Assembly (NCBI GenBank): GCA_964526645.1
Contig: CAZGJN010000010.1
Coordinates: 33,339-97,338 of the forward strand
Reading direction: 5' to 3'
Length of the DNA: 64,000 nt
Origin: JADJNW01 sp964526645
GTDB lineage: Bacteria > Bacteroidota > Bacteroidia > Chitinophagales > Saprospiraceae
In this document: piece after piece, positions 52,697 to 62,014 of the stretch
Layout of the letters: each line of letters begins with the position of its first letter
Position numbering within the stretch: the first letter of the stretch is position 1
Position numbers and translations under genes: made by a program
Notes under the pieces: generated by a model
What the model saw: the letters and a program-made list of their open reading frames with translations, nothing else
What the model was told of the DNA's origin: nothing
Databases searched by the model: none

Positions 52697-55657
52697 CTGC
52701 ATATACCCCCAAGCCTGGTAGGGTGCCCAAACATTGGGAGGTAACTCCCGGCGGCTATGATCAGGATTATCCAGATAATCGAGTTTAGCTTGGCGCAATG
52801 CAGCATCAACCAAATATCCTTTATTCAAATAGTAAAAAAAATAATCCATAATTTCTTTACTGGCAGTATTTTCCACTTCCCATTGCCCTACAATCATGCC
52901 AGGACAGCCAGCGTAGGCAAAGCCTCTGGACAAACTCAGTAATCCCTCGCCCGGCTGTACAAAGCGGCTGTTGCCGGAATCACAACTACCCAAAATCACC
53001 AGTTTGGCACGGATGCGCATGGTATAAAGCTCTGATAGAGTCAACGTATCCAGGTAGGAGGGTTCGTCTCGCACAAACAACATTCGGTTATCCAATGGTC
53101 GCAAGGCATCCAATTGGGAATGCCCCGAAAAATGGAGAATATCAAATGAATATTTTTTTACCAGTTCTTTGAATATAGTCTTTGTTATTTGCTGCCCACG
53201 CCAGGTTTCTGCATCTTGCGGAAAATATTTTACTTTGATCTCTTTCGCTTCATTAAAAGACGGAAATTTACTTTTGCTATAATCCGGCTCAAATCCCCCA
53301 TATCGCAGATGCTGTACATCATTATTCCCTCCGGAATGATTTACTTCCACTAAAAAACTAAGAGAAGGAGCATAACTAATAGCATACTTTTTGAGTAGGT
53401 AGGGAAATTCCCGACTCTGTTCAAAACCTTTTCCCTTAGGCAAAACGTATTGCTGCGTAAGCAATAACTCAAAATTAAGGCGCTGTATAGGTCCCTCTGC
53501 TATAATTATCAATCTCTTTATTTTTTCTAATCCCGATGCTACAGGGGCTATTAAATTTGAATATAATGTTGCTGCATGATCCAGATATGTTTGTGTAGCA
53601 TTGTTATTATTGCTTAAATTTACATCGGTAATTATTTGCATCATATCATTTACCTTCTGAGCTATAGATTCTGATGTTTTGATAGGTAATATAAGCGGGT
53701 CATATTTTGATCGGAATAATGTAACAAAAGTGATTGTATCATTGTAATAAATATAAGAAAGTACTGCAGTAGTATCATCAGTAAGTGTTTCGTGTACCTT
53801 TGCCAATCGTGGAATCTCGTCGGCATAAGCCAATCCATAGAAAGTTGGATAATCTCGGCGTATTTGCCCAAAATGCTGTTCGATACTTTTCTTTGTATTA
53901 ATTATTTGATCATTATACTGAGATACTTTTTCTATTTGTCCACTATTTACTGCCAGGGCAATTTGCTTCTGCCAATACATGACCGAGTCACGCAAAGTCG
54001 TCTCTCTCAATAATAGCTCATCTGGAATGCCATTGACTTGTCGAAGGTCTCGCAGATTTTTTCGCAAAATATAAGATTTGTTCTTTTCAGAGATGATATA
54101 AGCTTTTTCTAAATAAATAGGATCTTTGGTGGTATCATACAATAAATATGCTGCCATGAAAGCATCGGCATACAATGAAGTATATTGGGCATTAAGGCTG
54201 GCAATATTCATTTCCTCTATCAGAGGGCTAATGCCTAATAAAGTGAATGAATTTCGCTTATCGTTATGTAAATCAATGGATGCTTCATAATAAGACAGTG
54301 CCTCTGCCAATAGGAAAGGATTTTTTCTGTTATCCAATAAATAATCCTGTTCAGCAATTTTACCGCGGGCATATAGCAGCAGTCGGGTTTTAATCCCATC
54401 ATAAGCAATTTGTTCATTGTTTTTTATGTGTTCAGGCATAGATTCAACAGGAATATCAGGATGGGTGATTGACCAAGCTTTATTGAAGTATTCCTTCGCT
54501 TTTAATGAATTATTATTTCTGACACAGGTAATACTCAAAATATGATAAATGCTGGTTGGTAGTAGTGTAAAGGTAAGATTGGGTGTTTGCTTCAATGCTT
54601 GTTCGATATTTAATCCTGCAGTTTCCACTATTTGATCGCTCTCTTTCAGATTTCCCATTTTAGACAATAAAGCCGCCTTTTCTGCATAGAAAAGGGTACT
54701 TAACTGTGATTTAGTCAGGCGCGTCATCTGAAAACATTGTACACTATCGGCTTTTGCTATATATAATAATGCAGAGTCGAGGTGACTTATAGCAGTTGGC
54801 AATGGCATTTGTCCATATTCATACATGGCACCGAGAAAATGATGTATCATACCCTGTTGTAAGGCAACTCCCTGAGCTTTTCGTAATAATTCCAACGCTT
54901 TTTGATAATATCGCTTGCTTTGTAAGGTATCTATCCCTGAGCGAAAAAATGCAGCTTGCGCTGCACTACCTGCGTTGATATAAGCATTCGCCTGATCAGC
55001 GGTACTGCCAGCTCGCTTATAATACTCCGCCGCAGCCAAATGGTATGCTACAGCCTGCTCCGTATTTTGCAAATTACCATACGCCTCTGCTATAAAAGTA
55101 TAAGTATGCCCCAGAGCCAATGGTTTCTGCGTTGGCGCAAATTGCTGCATCATGCGGATCATAGACTGCATACAAGGCTGATCCCAGTAATCCATTTTTA
55201 ATAGTACTGGAGTATTTAATATATTTGGGATGCTTTGTAATACTTTCAAGCCTTCCCGATAGCATCCTGTTTCCACCATTGTCACCCCATACACAAATTG
55301 AGCCGCCATCTTTATCATTGGGCTGAGCTTATCCTGATATTCTTCAATGAAGTCCAAGCCCCACTGCGCATAATGTCTGGCAGAGTCGTATTCTAAAAGC
55401 TGGATAAAACCGCGTACTATTAAGTTATTACCTCTCAGTATGCCATCTGGATACCTATATTCTTCCGAAAGCGCTTTACTTTTACGAGAGGCTTCTATTC
55501 CTTCCTTGTACTTTCCTCCATCAATTTTCAATTGTGCATCTCCTTCGGCAAGGGTAAGTTTAGTAAATTTTTGCACCAACTCCTGGCAATCCTGGGCGAA
55601 GGTATTAATTATAAAAAAACTGGAAAACAGGATGAAAAAATACAAGCGAGGTATCAT
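52682..55657 (-). CDS. CHAT-domain protein with TPR-type repeats
   Basis: 991 residues with a signal peptide ending NTFAQD. Residues about 40-620 are TPR-like helical repeats (for example YQKALELLRKAQGVALQQGM). The C-terminal 370 residues form a CHAT domain, a caspase-like fold: the catalytic His is H846 in DILHFSGHSQLD and the Cys is C892 in LVILGSCDSGNSR. FAYAGCPGMIVGQWEV follows as the usual final motif. It may act as a protease, though many CHAT proteins are unproven. The convergent ECF/anti-sigma pair next to it suggests a shared stress or death-like response. The function is inference. Confidence 0.92.
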   Translation of the reverse strand: MIPRLYFFILFSSFFIINTFAQDCQELVQKFTKLTLAEGDAQLKIDGGKYKEGIEASRKSKALSEEYRYPDGILRGNNLIVRGFIQLLEYDSARHYAQWGLDFIEEYQDKLSPMIKMAAQFVYGVTMVETGCYREGLKVLQSIPNILNTPVLLKMDYWDQPCMQSMIRMMQQFAPTQKPLALGHTYTFIAEAYGNLQNTEQAVAYHLAAAEYYKRAGSTADQANAYINAGSAAQAAFFRSGIDTLQSKRYYQKALELLRKAQGVALQQGMIHHFLGAMYEYGQMPLPTAISHLDSALLYIAKADSVQCFQMTRLTKSQLSTLFYAEKAALLSKMGNLKESDQIVETAGLNIEQALKQTPNLTFTLLPTSIYHILSITCVRNNNSLKAKEYFNKAWSITHPDIPVESMPEHIKNNEQIAYDGIKTRLLLYARGKIAEQDYLLDNRKNPFLLAEALSYYEASIDLHNDKRNSFTLLGISPLIEEMNIASLNAQYTSLYADAFMAAYLLYDTTKDPIYLEKAYIISEKNKSYILRKNLRDLRQVNGIPDELLLRETTLRDSVMYWQKQIALAVNSGQIEKVSQYNDQIINTKKSIEQHFGQIRRDYPTFYGLAYADEIPRLAKVHETLTDDTTAVLSYIYYNDTITFVTLFRSKYDPLILPIKTSESIAQKVNDMMQIITDVNLSNNNNATQTYLDHAATLYSNLIAPVASGLEKIKRLIIIAEGPIQRLNFELLLTQQYVLPKGKGFEQSREFPYLLKKYAISYAPSLSFLVEVNHSGGNNDVQHLRYGGFEPDYSKSKFPSFNEAKEIKVKYFPQDAETWRGQQITKTIFKELVKKYSFDILHFSGHSQLDALRPLDNRMLFVRDEPSYLDTLTLSELYTMRIRAKLVILGSCDSGNSRFVQPGEGLLSLSRGFAYAGCPGMIVGQWEVENTASKEIMDYFFYYLNKGYLVDAALRQAKLDYLDNPDHSRRELPPNVWAPYQAWGYMQSIAQ

Positions 55658-55808
55658 ATTTCTTTAGCGTTTTGGTGTTTAAGCTATAAACGAAGAAGAA
55701 CACGAATATTATTATTTATTGAATATTTTTTTAGATCGGACAAAAAGATGTATGACGATTGCGAAAAAAGACAACGAGGACTAACTTTGAAGGATGTGTC
55801 AAATAAAA

Positions 55809-56221
55809 ATCAAAGTTCAGTGTCCTCACCGGCAACAGTCCCAATATTGCAAAAAACGGCATAAAAAGTACCGGAAAACAGAACTTTTGTGAAAGGACTG
55901 TGGCAAACAGTTTCAACATACTTGTCAAAATCGAGAATCTGATCCCCGATTGAAAAAGCAAATCATAAGGCCCTTGATACATAGTAATGGCATTCGAGAC
56001 TGCGCCGCGGTGTTTCAAGTCAGGTAAGTGGTGTAATTCATCTGATTATTCAATATGCAAAGCATTGCTCGATCCTGCCTCTTAGGAAGCATTATCAGCC
56101 AATTTTAATTGATGAATTCTATTCTTTTGTTCAAAACAAGGGCAAGAAAGTTTGGATTTTCTATGCTGATGAAGGGCGAAACAATTGTATTTGCGCTAGA
56201 TTAGCTCGATTTCAAAGGTGA
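55809..56221 (+). pseudogene. Degraded IS1-family transposase remnant
   Basis: Two overlapping frames recall InsA and InsB. The first (frame of 55821) reads CPHRQQSQYCKKRHKKYRKT, hits a TGA at 55890, then continues KDCGKQFQHTC and DPRLKKQIIRPLIHSNGIRD. This matches the Zn-finger/HTH domain of IS1 InsA with stops added. The second (ending TGA 56219) reads VIHLIIQYAKHC and ILIDEFYSFVQNKGKKVWIF, the DDE-type start of InsB. The shift between frames is -1, as in IS1's programmed frameshift. No terminal inverted repeats were recognised. It is clearly inactive. Confidence 0.8.
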
Positions 56222-56758
56222 TTTACCAAGTTTTCAAAGAAACTGATTTACCAATTATATTTATTTCTAATTTTTGTCCATTGGCTTAATACACTGTAAC
56301 AAAAGTTTTATTTTACTGTAGCTTGACCGCAAAATTAAAGGCTGTTAAAGCTTTTATATATTAGATTTGATATTTTGCGGTTTTGTGGTTGAATGCTTCA
56401 ATAAATTATTTTTGTAATCGCACTAAATTCTCAAGTATCATATATTTTATAACACAACCGGAAGTACTACTTATACCGATATGCAGTTAACACTAAGCAG
56501 CTATCAGTGTCTAATTACTTGAAAAATAAGCCTTTGAAGTATTAAAATACGCAATTTCAATTTATTTTGGTATAAGATAAGAATAGTATTCATCAAGGTG
56601 TGAGGATGTACTTATTAAAACAAACAATACTTTATGAAAAATGGAATCCTATTTTGAGATTTATTGATACAAATGAACATGCTTTTCGCTTGAAAATTAT
56701 TTTAAAATAAAAAAGCGCCCCGAAAACTCCATTTCGTAACGCTTTGATTCTTAATGTG
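56222..56758. other. AT-rich intergenic region with no recognised gene
   Basis: No reading frame has a plausible start, length and composition here, and no clear promoter or hairpin is seen. The stretch before the tRNAs on the minus side is downstream of them, so it may hold their terminator, though no stem with a T-run stands out. Confidence 0.5.
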
Positions 56759-56840
56759 TACCGGAAGCGGGACTCGAACCCGCACAGGTTGCCCCGCACG
56801 CCCCTGAAACGTGTGCGTCTACCAATTCCGCCATTCCGGT
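56759..56840 (-). tRNA. tRNA-Leu (CAG)
   Basis: The minus strand folds as a class II tRNA: acceptor ACCGGAA/TTCCGGT, D arm with GGCGGAATTGGTAGACGC, anticodon stem CACGT/GCGTG with loop TTCAGGG (anticodon CAG), a long variable arm, and T arm GCGGGTTCGAGTCCCGC. Discriminator A fits Leu. CCA is not encoded. 29 bp separate it from the second tRNA-Leu. Confidence 0.93.
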
Positions 56841-56869
56841 AATTTGTAGTTTTGTCGCTTTTGTGCTTG

Positions 56870-56952
56870 TACCGAAGGTGGGACTCGAACCCACACGTTG
56901 TTGCCAACACTGGATTTTGAGTCCAGCGCGTCTACCATTCCGCCACTTCGGC
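56870..56952 (-). tRNA. tRNA-Leu (CAA)
   Basis: The minus strand folds with acceptor GCCGAAG/CTTCGGT (first pair G-U), D arm GGCGGAATGGTAGACGC, anticodon stem CTGGA/TCCAG with loop CTCAAAA (anticodon CAA), a long variable arm, and T arm GTGGGTTCGAGTCCCAC. Discriminator A. It is transcribed in tandem with tRNA-Leu(CAG). Confidence 0.93.
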
Positions 56953-56973
56953 ATCGAAATTAGTTCCTTTTGC

Positions 56974-57498
56974 TTAAAGCGAGGCGAATTTAGATAAATT
57001 CTCCCGAATGCGCAAGAGGTATCTTTTTTTTAAATAAAAATCTTTTATGGCGAAAAGTTCCTCAGGGGTCGTTTTTGCATCCGTGTAATTTTCAAAAAGA
57101 GGCGCAACTTCCCTAAAAATGCTGTTTTCGACTTGCTCTATTTTTTGCAAAATAGCTTGGTGGAGGCTTGCGTCAAAGCTGAATTCCAACTCCATGAGGG
57201 ATTCGTTAAGCGCCATCATCTCCATCAAAAAATCCTGCGGAATCTCATTTTTGCCTTCTTCTGCCAATACTCCTTTCAGTTTCAGAATATATTGCATCCG
57301 CTTGTCAAAATCTGACAATGTGCGGTAGGCTTCATTATTGAAAGTCGAAAGCTCCAAGATTTCGGCTTGCTTTTCATCTGATTCCAGCGTATAAAAATCA
57401 GGATGATACTTTTTGCTATTTTCGTAGAATCGCTGCCGAAGCAAGGCTTCATCTATGATAAAAGTAATGGGCAGATCGAAAAAAGTGAAGTAGTTCAT
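56974..57498 (-). CDS. hscB: Fe-S assembly co-chaperone HscB
   Basis: 174 residues. An N-terminal J-domain (1-75) includes the HPD motif at 32-34 in SKKYHPDFYT and begins MNYFTFFDLP, as in HscB proteins. The C-terminal three-helix bundle (ILKLKGVLAEEGKNEIPQDF, LMEMMALNESLMELEFSFD) recognises IscU. HscB delivers the Fe-S scaffold to HscA. It lies upstream of the two tRNA genes and downstream of rseP, with an 11-bp inverted repeat in the leader. Other isc genes are not in the window. Confidence 0.92.
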   Translation of the reverse strand: MNYFTFFDLPITFIIDEALLRQRFYENSKKYHPDFYTLESDEKQAEILELSTFNNEAYRTLSDFDKRMQYILKLKGVLAEEGKNEIPQDFLMEMMALNESLMELEFSFDASLHQAILQKIEQVENSIFREVAPLFENYTDAKTTPEELFAIKDFYLKKRYLLRIRENLSKFASL

Positions 57499-57513
57499 AG
57501 CTAAGGGGGAATG

Positions 57514-57563
57514 TGCTGATTTGCCAATAGGCTAATAAGGTTATAAAAAGCAGCAAATCAGCA
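57514..57563 (-). promoter_or_regulatory. Long inverted repeat upstream of hscB
   Basis: TGCTGATTTGC (57514-57524) and GCAAATCAGCA (57553-57563) are perfect 11-bp arms with a 28-base spacer, 16 bp before the hscB ATG. It could be a terminator remnant after rseP, an RNA stem in the hscB leader, or an operator. There is no T-run. Confidence 0.45.
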
Positions 57564-57709
57564 TCTTATAAAGATAATGAAACCTTGTTTAAATTAGAGT
57601 AAGCAAGTAAAAAAACAGTTTTAAGTTTAAATAAAATATTTTATAAGAAGTTGATTGTCAGATTAATTATACTTTCAACAGGCGACTGTAAAACTGCCCT
57701 ACTACTTAC

Positions 57710-59116
57710 TCATTTAAAAATCCACCTGAAAAAGTCCAGCCCATTGGCATACAAAATCAAAGCCAGCACCAGAATAAAGCCAATCGTCGTTGCCCATTCC
57801 ATAAACTTATCGCTTGGTTTTCTGCCGCTTATCATTTCGTACAACAAAAACACCACATGCCCTCCATCTAAAGCCGGAATTGGTAATAAATTCATAAAAG
57901 CCAAGACCAGAGAAAGCACTGCTGTCATCGTCCAGAAGCGTTCCCAAATCCATTCTGCACCAAACATACCGCCGATAGAACCCAAGCCGCCCAGGCTTTC
58001 GGATACTTTGATCCTGCCTTTAAACATTTGCCCGAAAGCTTTCCATTGTGCTACGAGAAAAGTCCAGCCTTTAGTGACACCGGCTGGCATGGCTTGCAAA
58101 AAAGTGTAATCCTGCCTTTGGTACTCAAAAAAGTGCCTCAAGCCTTTCGGATAAATACCAATTGTGCCGTTTTCAGTGCTCACCATGCTAAATGAGAGGG
58201 TGTCCTTCTGGTCGCGCAGCACGGTTACTTTGATTTTTTTATTTTTGAATTCTCTTGCAAGGCGTTGAAAATCATTAAAATAAGGTGTTGCTACATCATT
58301 CAGGGCGATAATTTGATCATTTACTTTAATTCCGGAACCTTCCGCAGGAGCCTTTTTGACAAACCGATCCACTACAAAAGGCGCACGCGCATCAAACAAA
58401 ATTTTGTCCTTATTTTCATGGCGAGACAGGATATCCACAAACTTTGCATCCACCGGTAGGTCGCGGCGTTGTCCATCTCGTTCTACGGTGATTTTAGAAG
58501 CATTGTTGATGATAATCTCTTGCACTACCAAGCGATCATTCATTTTGTCAAAAGGCTTATCGCCAACGGCAATGAGGTGGTCGCCGTCGCGCAGACCAAG
58601 CTCCATGCCCAAAGAATCAACATAAATACCGTACTTGACATTTTTGTTGGGCAGGTACTCTTCTCCCCAAATCCAGAGCACCATACCATAGAGGAAAAAT
58701 CCCAGTATAAAGTTGACCGTTACGCCACCTAGCATGATAATGAGGCGTTGCCAGGCAGTTTTGGAGCGAAATTCCCAGGGTTGGGGTTCTCCCTTCATCT
58801 GTTCGGTATCCATACTCTCGTCAATCATCCCCGAAATTTTGACGTATCCGCCCAGTGGCAGCCAGCCCAAGCCATATTCCGTGATGTCCTTGCGCTCCGC
58901 AGGATAGCCCTCATTTTTATTCATAAAACTGGAAAAATGCCAGCGTCCATCTACTTTTCTGATCTTGAAAAGGGCAAACCAGGGGTCAAAAAACAAATAG
59001 AATTTTTCTACTCTCGTGCCAAATAGCCTTGCAGGCAAGAAATGCCCCAATTCATGCAATGTAACGAGAATGACCAGGCTCAACATCAATTGACCTGCCA
59101 TCACCAGATATTCCAT
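57710..59116 (-). CDS. rseP: RIP metalloprotease RseP (site-2 protease)
   Basis: 468 residues. The HExxH zinc motif (TLHELGHFLPAR, H21-E22-H25) lies in the first membrane helix. WLPLGGYVKISGM is the typical downstream motif. One or two PDZ-like domains follow (about 180-320; MELGLRDGDHLIAVGDKPFD). LLPIPALDGGHVVF holds the LDG motif with the third zinc ligand. RseP cuts anti-sigma factors within the membrane and clears signal peptides. Two ECF sigma/membrane-partner pairs in this window are candidate targets. Confidence 0.95.
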   Translation of the reverse strand: MEYLVMAGQLMLSLVILVTLHELGHFLPARLFGTRVEKFYLFFDPWFALFKIRKVDGRWHFSSFMNKNEGYPAERKDITEYGLGWLPLGGYVKISGMIDESMDTEQMKGEPQPWEFRSKTAWQRLIIMLGGVTVNFILGFFLYGMVLWIWGEEYLPNKNVKYGIYVDSLGMELGLRDGDHLIAVGDKPFDKMNDRLVVQEIIINNASKITVERDGQRRDLPVDAKFVDILSRHENKDKILFDARAPFVVDRFVKKAPAEGSGIKVNDQIIALNDVATPYFNDFQRLAREFKNKKIKVTVLRDQKDTLSFSMVSTENGTIGIYPKGLRHFFEYQRQDYTFLQAMPAGVTKGWTFLVAQWKAFGQMFKGRIKVSESLGGLGSIGGMFGAEWIWERFWTMTAVLSLVLAFMNLLPIPALDGGHVVFLLYEMISGRKPSDKFMEWATTIGFILVLALILYANGLDFFRWIFK

Positions 59117-59325
59117 GCTTATTTATTCTGTTTATAAAAGTGAATCGAGTACAACAACATTCTTTGATCGCTTTCTGTTGAAAAACGAAACTCCAAAGGT
59201 AAAGTATTTTTAAAAACTGCTCTATTTTTTTCGGACAGACGTAGCGATTCCTTGTATAAATCTAAGTAAACCCACGTGAATTGATAGATTTCATTAGCCG
59301 ATATCCGCCCTTCGATTCCACAGGA

Positions 59326-59359
59326 ATTGCCCAAAATATACAACAAAACACTATATTTG
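59326..59359 (+). promoter_or_regulatory. Candidate promoter for the amidohydrolase
   Basis: TATATTTG (59352-59359) is an exact TAnnTTTG -7 box, with TTG at 59327-59329, 22 bp upstream, within the 17-23 bp spacing of Bacteroidota promoters. The ATG at 59377 lies 17 bp past the box. It is the best promoter match found in the window. Confidence 0.55.
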
Positions 59360-59376
59360 GGCAAAATCTACCAGGT

Positions 59377-60552
59377 ATGCAAAAAATCAGTGCCGACTTC
59401 GTCTTTCCGGTTGCCTCTGAGCCTATCCCCAAAGGGCTGATCATCGTTGATGACAAAGGAAAAATATTACAAATAGATGCTCGTCACAACCACGATCCTG
59501 CAAGCTTTACTGTTCACAAAGGGGTAATTGTGCCGGGCTTTATAAATACGCACTGCCACTTAGAGCTATCGCACATGAAAGGCAAGGCGGATACGGGCAC
59601 GGGCTTGCTACCTTTCCTGAAAACGGTGGTCAATTTTCGCAATATCCCTATGGAAGAAATACTGGCGGCTATTTCAAAAGCAGACCAGGAAATGTATGAA
59701 AATGGAATTGTAGCAGTGGGGGATATTTCCAACAAACTGGATACAGCCCCACAAAAAGATAAAAGCAAAATCCGCTATTATACTTTCGTGGAGATGTTTG
59801 ATTTTTTTCAAGATAGCTGGACCGACAAGGCTTTTGAGGATTATAAAATGGTGTATGATGGGCAAAGCACCGCGCACGGCAATCGCAAAAGCTGCGTGCC
59901 CCACTCACCTTACACGGTGACGCAAGGTTTATTTCAAAAAATTAATGCCGTGAATGAGGAGGATGCCACTGTGAGTATTCACAACCAGGAAACAGTGCAT
60001 GAAGATGCTTTCTTTTTAAATAAAACTGGCGATTTCTTAGAATTTTATAGGTCTTTTGGTTTTCCGATTGACCATTTCCAGCCTACTGGAAAAACGTCTA
60101 TCCACTATGCTTTGGCAAATCTAAACCCTGCTAACCGAAACCTGTTTGTGCACAATACCATGACAACACCGGCTGATATCCAAGCGGCACAAAGCTGGAG
60201 TGACCGCGTGTATTGGGCTACTTGCGCCAACGCTAATCTCTACATCGAAAACAGATTGCCAAATTACAAATATTTTATTGATAATAATGCCCGCCTGACG
60301 ATCGGAACGGATAGCCTGACCTCCAACTGGCAACTCTCGGTGCTGGAAGAAATGAAAACAATTGCTAAGTATCAATCGTATATCCCCTTTGAAACCCTGC
60401 TGCGCTGGGCAACGCTCAACGGTGCTGAGGCGCTGGGCTTTGAAAAAGAGTTGGGCAGTATCGAAGTGGGCAAAACGCCTGGTTTAAACTTATTGAACCT
60501 GAATGCCGCCTTAAAAATAGATTCGAGGACAACCGTAAAACGCTTGATCTGA
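59377..60552 (+). CDS. Amidohydrolase family (ATZ/TRZ-like) deaminase or hydrolase
   Basis: 391 residues from the ATG at 59377 (MQKISADFVF); the frame is open further upstream but a promoter lies between. GFINTHCHLELSHMKGKAD is the metal-binding HxH motif, PHSPYTVTQGL and SIHNQETVHEDAFF the second His/Glu sites, and LTIGTDSLTSNW the Asp. This layout fits the chlorohydrolase/deaminase branch that includes aminofutalosine deaminase and guanine deaminases. The substrate is not clear. It is cytoplasmic and diverges from rseP. Confidence 0.88.
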   Translation: MQKISADFVFPVASEPIPKGLIIVDDKGKILQIDARHNHDPASFTVHKGVIVPGFINTHCHLELSHMKGKADTGTGLLPFLKTVVNFRNIPMEEILAAISKADQEMYENGIVAVGDISNKLDTAPQKDKSKIRYYTFVEMFDFFQDSWTDKAFEDYKMVYDGQSTAHGNRKSCVPHSPYTVTQGLFQKINAVNEEDATVSIHNQETVHEDAFFLNKTGDFLEFYRSFGFPIDHFQPTGKTSIHYALANLNPANRNLFVHNTMTTPADIQAAQSWSDRVYWATCANANLYIENRLPNYKYFIDNNARLTIGTDSLTSNWQLSVLEEMKTIAKYQSYIPFETLLRWATLNGAEALGFEKELGSIEVGKTPGLNLLNLNAALKIDSRTTVKRLI

Positions 60553-60570
60553 TAAATCCTTTTGCGCACG

Positions 60571-61992
60571 CTACTGCTTCACAATTTTACTGCTCCAATA
60601 GCCCGTGGGCCAATTCAGGCGCAGGAAGTAGATGCCCGGAGGCAATTGCTCAACGGAAAGCTGGGGTTGATTCATTTTTTGGTGTAAAACAAGTTTTCCA
60701 TTTACATCCAACAGCTGAAGAAAAGCATCATCGGGCAGGCTAACAAAAGTAAGCCTATCAGATGTCGGATTTGGGAAAACCCTGATATCAGAAGCAATGT
60801 CCGGCTGCTCAACTGATGTTGTAATGCTTTGATATTGCAAGAAAAACAAAAAAGCCTGTGTCACAGCAGGCACTACGCACTCGCCATGATCGGCAGTGGA
60901 GTTAACGTCAACCGCGTCCACATCAGGCGCGCCAAGCAGATTCATCACCGAATCCGCTACCACACTATTGAGGTAAATCACTTGATCGTCCGCTTTGCAA
61001 TAAAACAAGCGCGTAGGGCTTTGGGGAGCCCAGTTGTACAAGTCATTGTCTCGCAAAGCTACATTCACCGGGTGGTCAAGGTTTGTTGCTACTGCGTTTA
61101 GCACACTATCCTGAAACATATATTTTGATATAGAAGCACCGTGGTCTTGTGTCAACTTGGTGATCAGCAAATCATTCAACGTGCCCAGCGTAAATATACC
61201 TTCGTAATATTTCTCAATCCATTCGGCATAAGGCTGTTTAAAAGCGACCGCCACGCTATCGAATAAATCATAAACCAGATCATAGGAAAGTAGGGTATTG
61301 GGTACATAAGCCGGAAAAAAATACGCCTCATCGCTCAGAATAAGCCTGCGCATTTCGCCAGAAATACTATATGGCCCCGACATTGGCGCGGAAGCAGTGA
61401 CGGTAAAATCCTGAGAAAAATTTCGTTCAAGTTCTCGGTGTAATGCCGCCGCAGAATGCCCTCCTTGTGAATACCCCGTGATGAACAACTGGTCGTTGAG
61501 CAGAATATTATTTTGCGAGGCGTATGCTCGTGTTGCATACAGCATGTCAATAGAAGCGCTTGCCTCTGAGGCTGCATGCACGTAAGGATGAAAGCCCCTT
61601 GATTCGCCCAAGCCCAATAAATCTGGAGCTACCGTGACATATCCAAAGCTCCCAAAAACAACCGCTAATTCATAGCCTCCTCTCAGATTGGAAGGTACAT
61701 CCGTTTTTGAATCTACCGTACCGTGCTGCACACACAGCAGCGGAAATATGGAGTTAGGGCGATCCGGGACGATCAGCAAACCGGAGGCTGTATCGGGTAA
61801 ACCTTTGACATCGAGGGTAGTGTATAAAATTTTATGCATTTTCACCCCATATTGTGCGAAAGGACCGAACAGCGCCGTAAGTTCTTCTTTTGTAAAACCG
61901 CCCTTAGGTTCGCTACTCAAAAGCTGTTGTCCAACAATAATATTGGCTGTCCAAAAAAATAAGACTGATAACCAAATTTTATTTCGAAGCAT
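60571..61992 (-). CDS. Secreted alpha/beta-hydrolase with T9SS sorting domain
   Basis: About 473 residues from the ATG at 61992 (MLRNKIWLSV), which yields a signal peptide ending IIVGQ. Residues 60-360 form an alpha/beta-hydrolase: nucleophile motif FITGYSQGGHSAAAL, preceded by VTVAPDLLGLGESRG (oxyanion region), with catalytic acid and His probably in FYCKADDQVIYL and STADHGECV. The C-terminal 75 residues hold a type A sorting domain (VFPNPTSDRLTFVSL, then LPPGIYFLRLNW). It is thus exported through the type IX system. The substrate may be an ester or lipid. A cell-wall amidase gene lies just upstream. Confidence 0.9.
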   Translation of the reverse strand: MLRNKIWLSVLFFWTANIIVGQQLLSSEPKGGFTKEELTALFGPFAQYGVKMHKILYTTLDVKGLPDTASGLLIVPDRPNSIFPLLCVQHGTVDSKTDVPSNLRGGYELAVVFGSFGYVTVAPDLLGLGESRGFHPYVHAASEASASIDMLYATRAYASQNNILLNDQLFITGYSQGGHSAAALHRELERNFSQDFTVTASAPMSGPYSISGEMRRLILSDEAYFFPAYVPNTLLSYDLVYDLFDSVAVAFKQPYAEWIEKYYEGIFTLGTLNDLLITKLTQDHGASISKYMFQDSVLNAVATNLDHPVNVALRDNDLYNWAPQSPTRLFYCKADDQVIYLNSVVADSVMNLLGAPDVDAVDVNSTADHGECVVPAVTQAFLFFLQYQSITTSVEQPDIASDIRVFPNPTSDRLTFVSLPDDAFLQLLDVNGKLVLHQKMNQPQLSVEQLPPGIYFLRLNWPTGYWSSKIVKQ

Positions 61993-62014
61993 CTTTTTTA
62001 AAGCTTTATTCTTC

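Noticed and set aside
55731..56018. Minus-strand frame of 95 codons
   Set aside because: Antisense to the IS1-family remnant, whose plus-strand motifs explain the region.
56632..56954. Open frames across the tRNA region
   Set aside because: They run straight through both tRNA-Leu genes and reflect tRNA sequence.
59119..59364. 81-codon minus-strand frame between rseP and the amidohydrolase
   Set aside because: It covers the best promoter match for the amidohydrolase, has no motif, and its codon pattern looks random.
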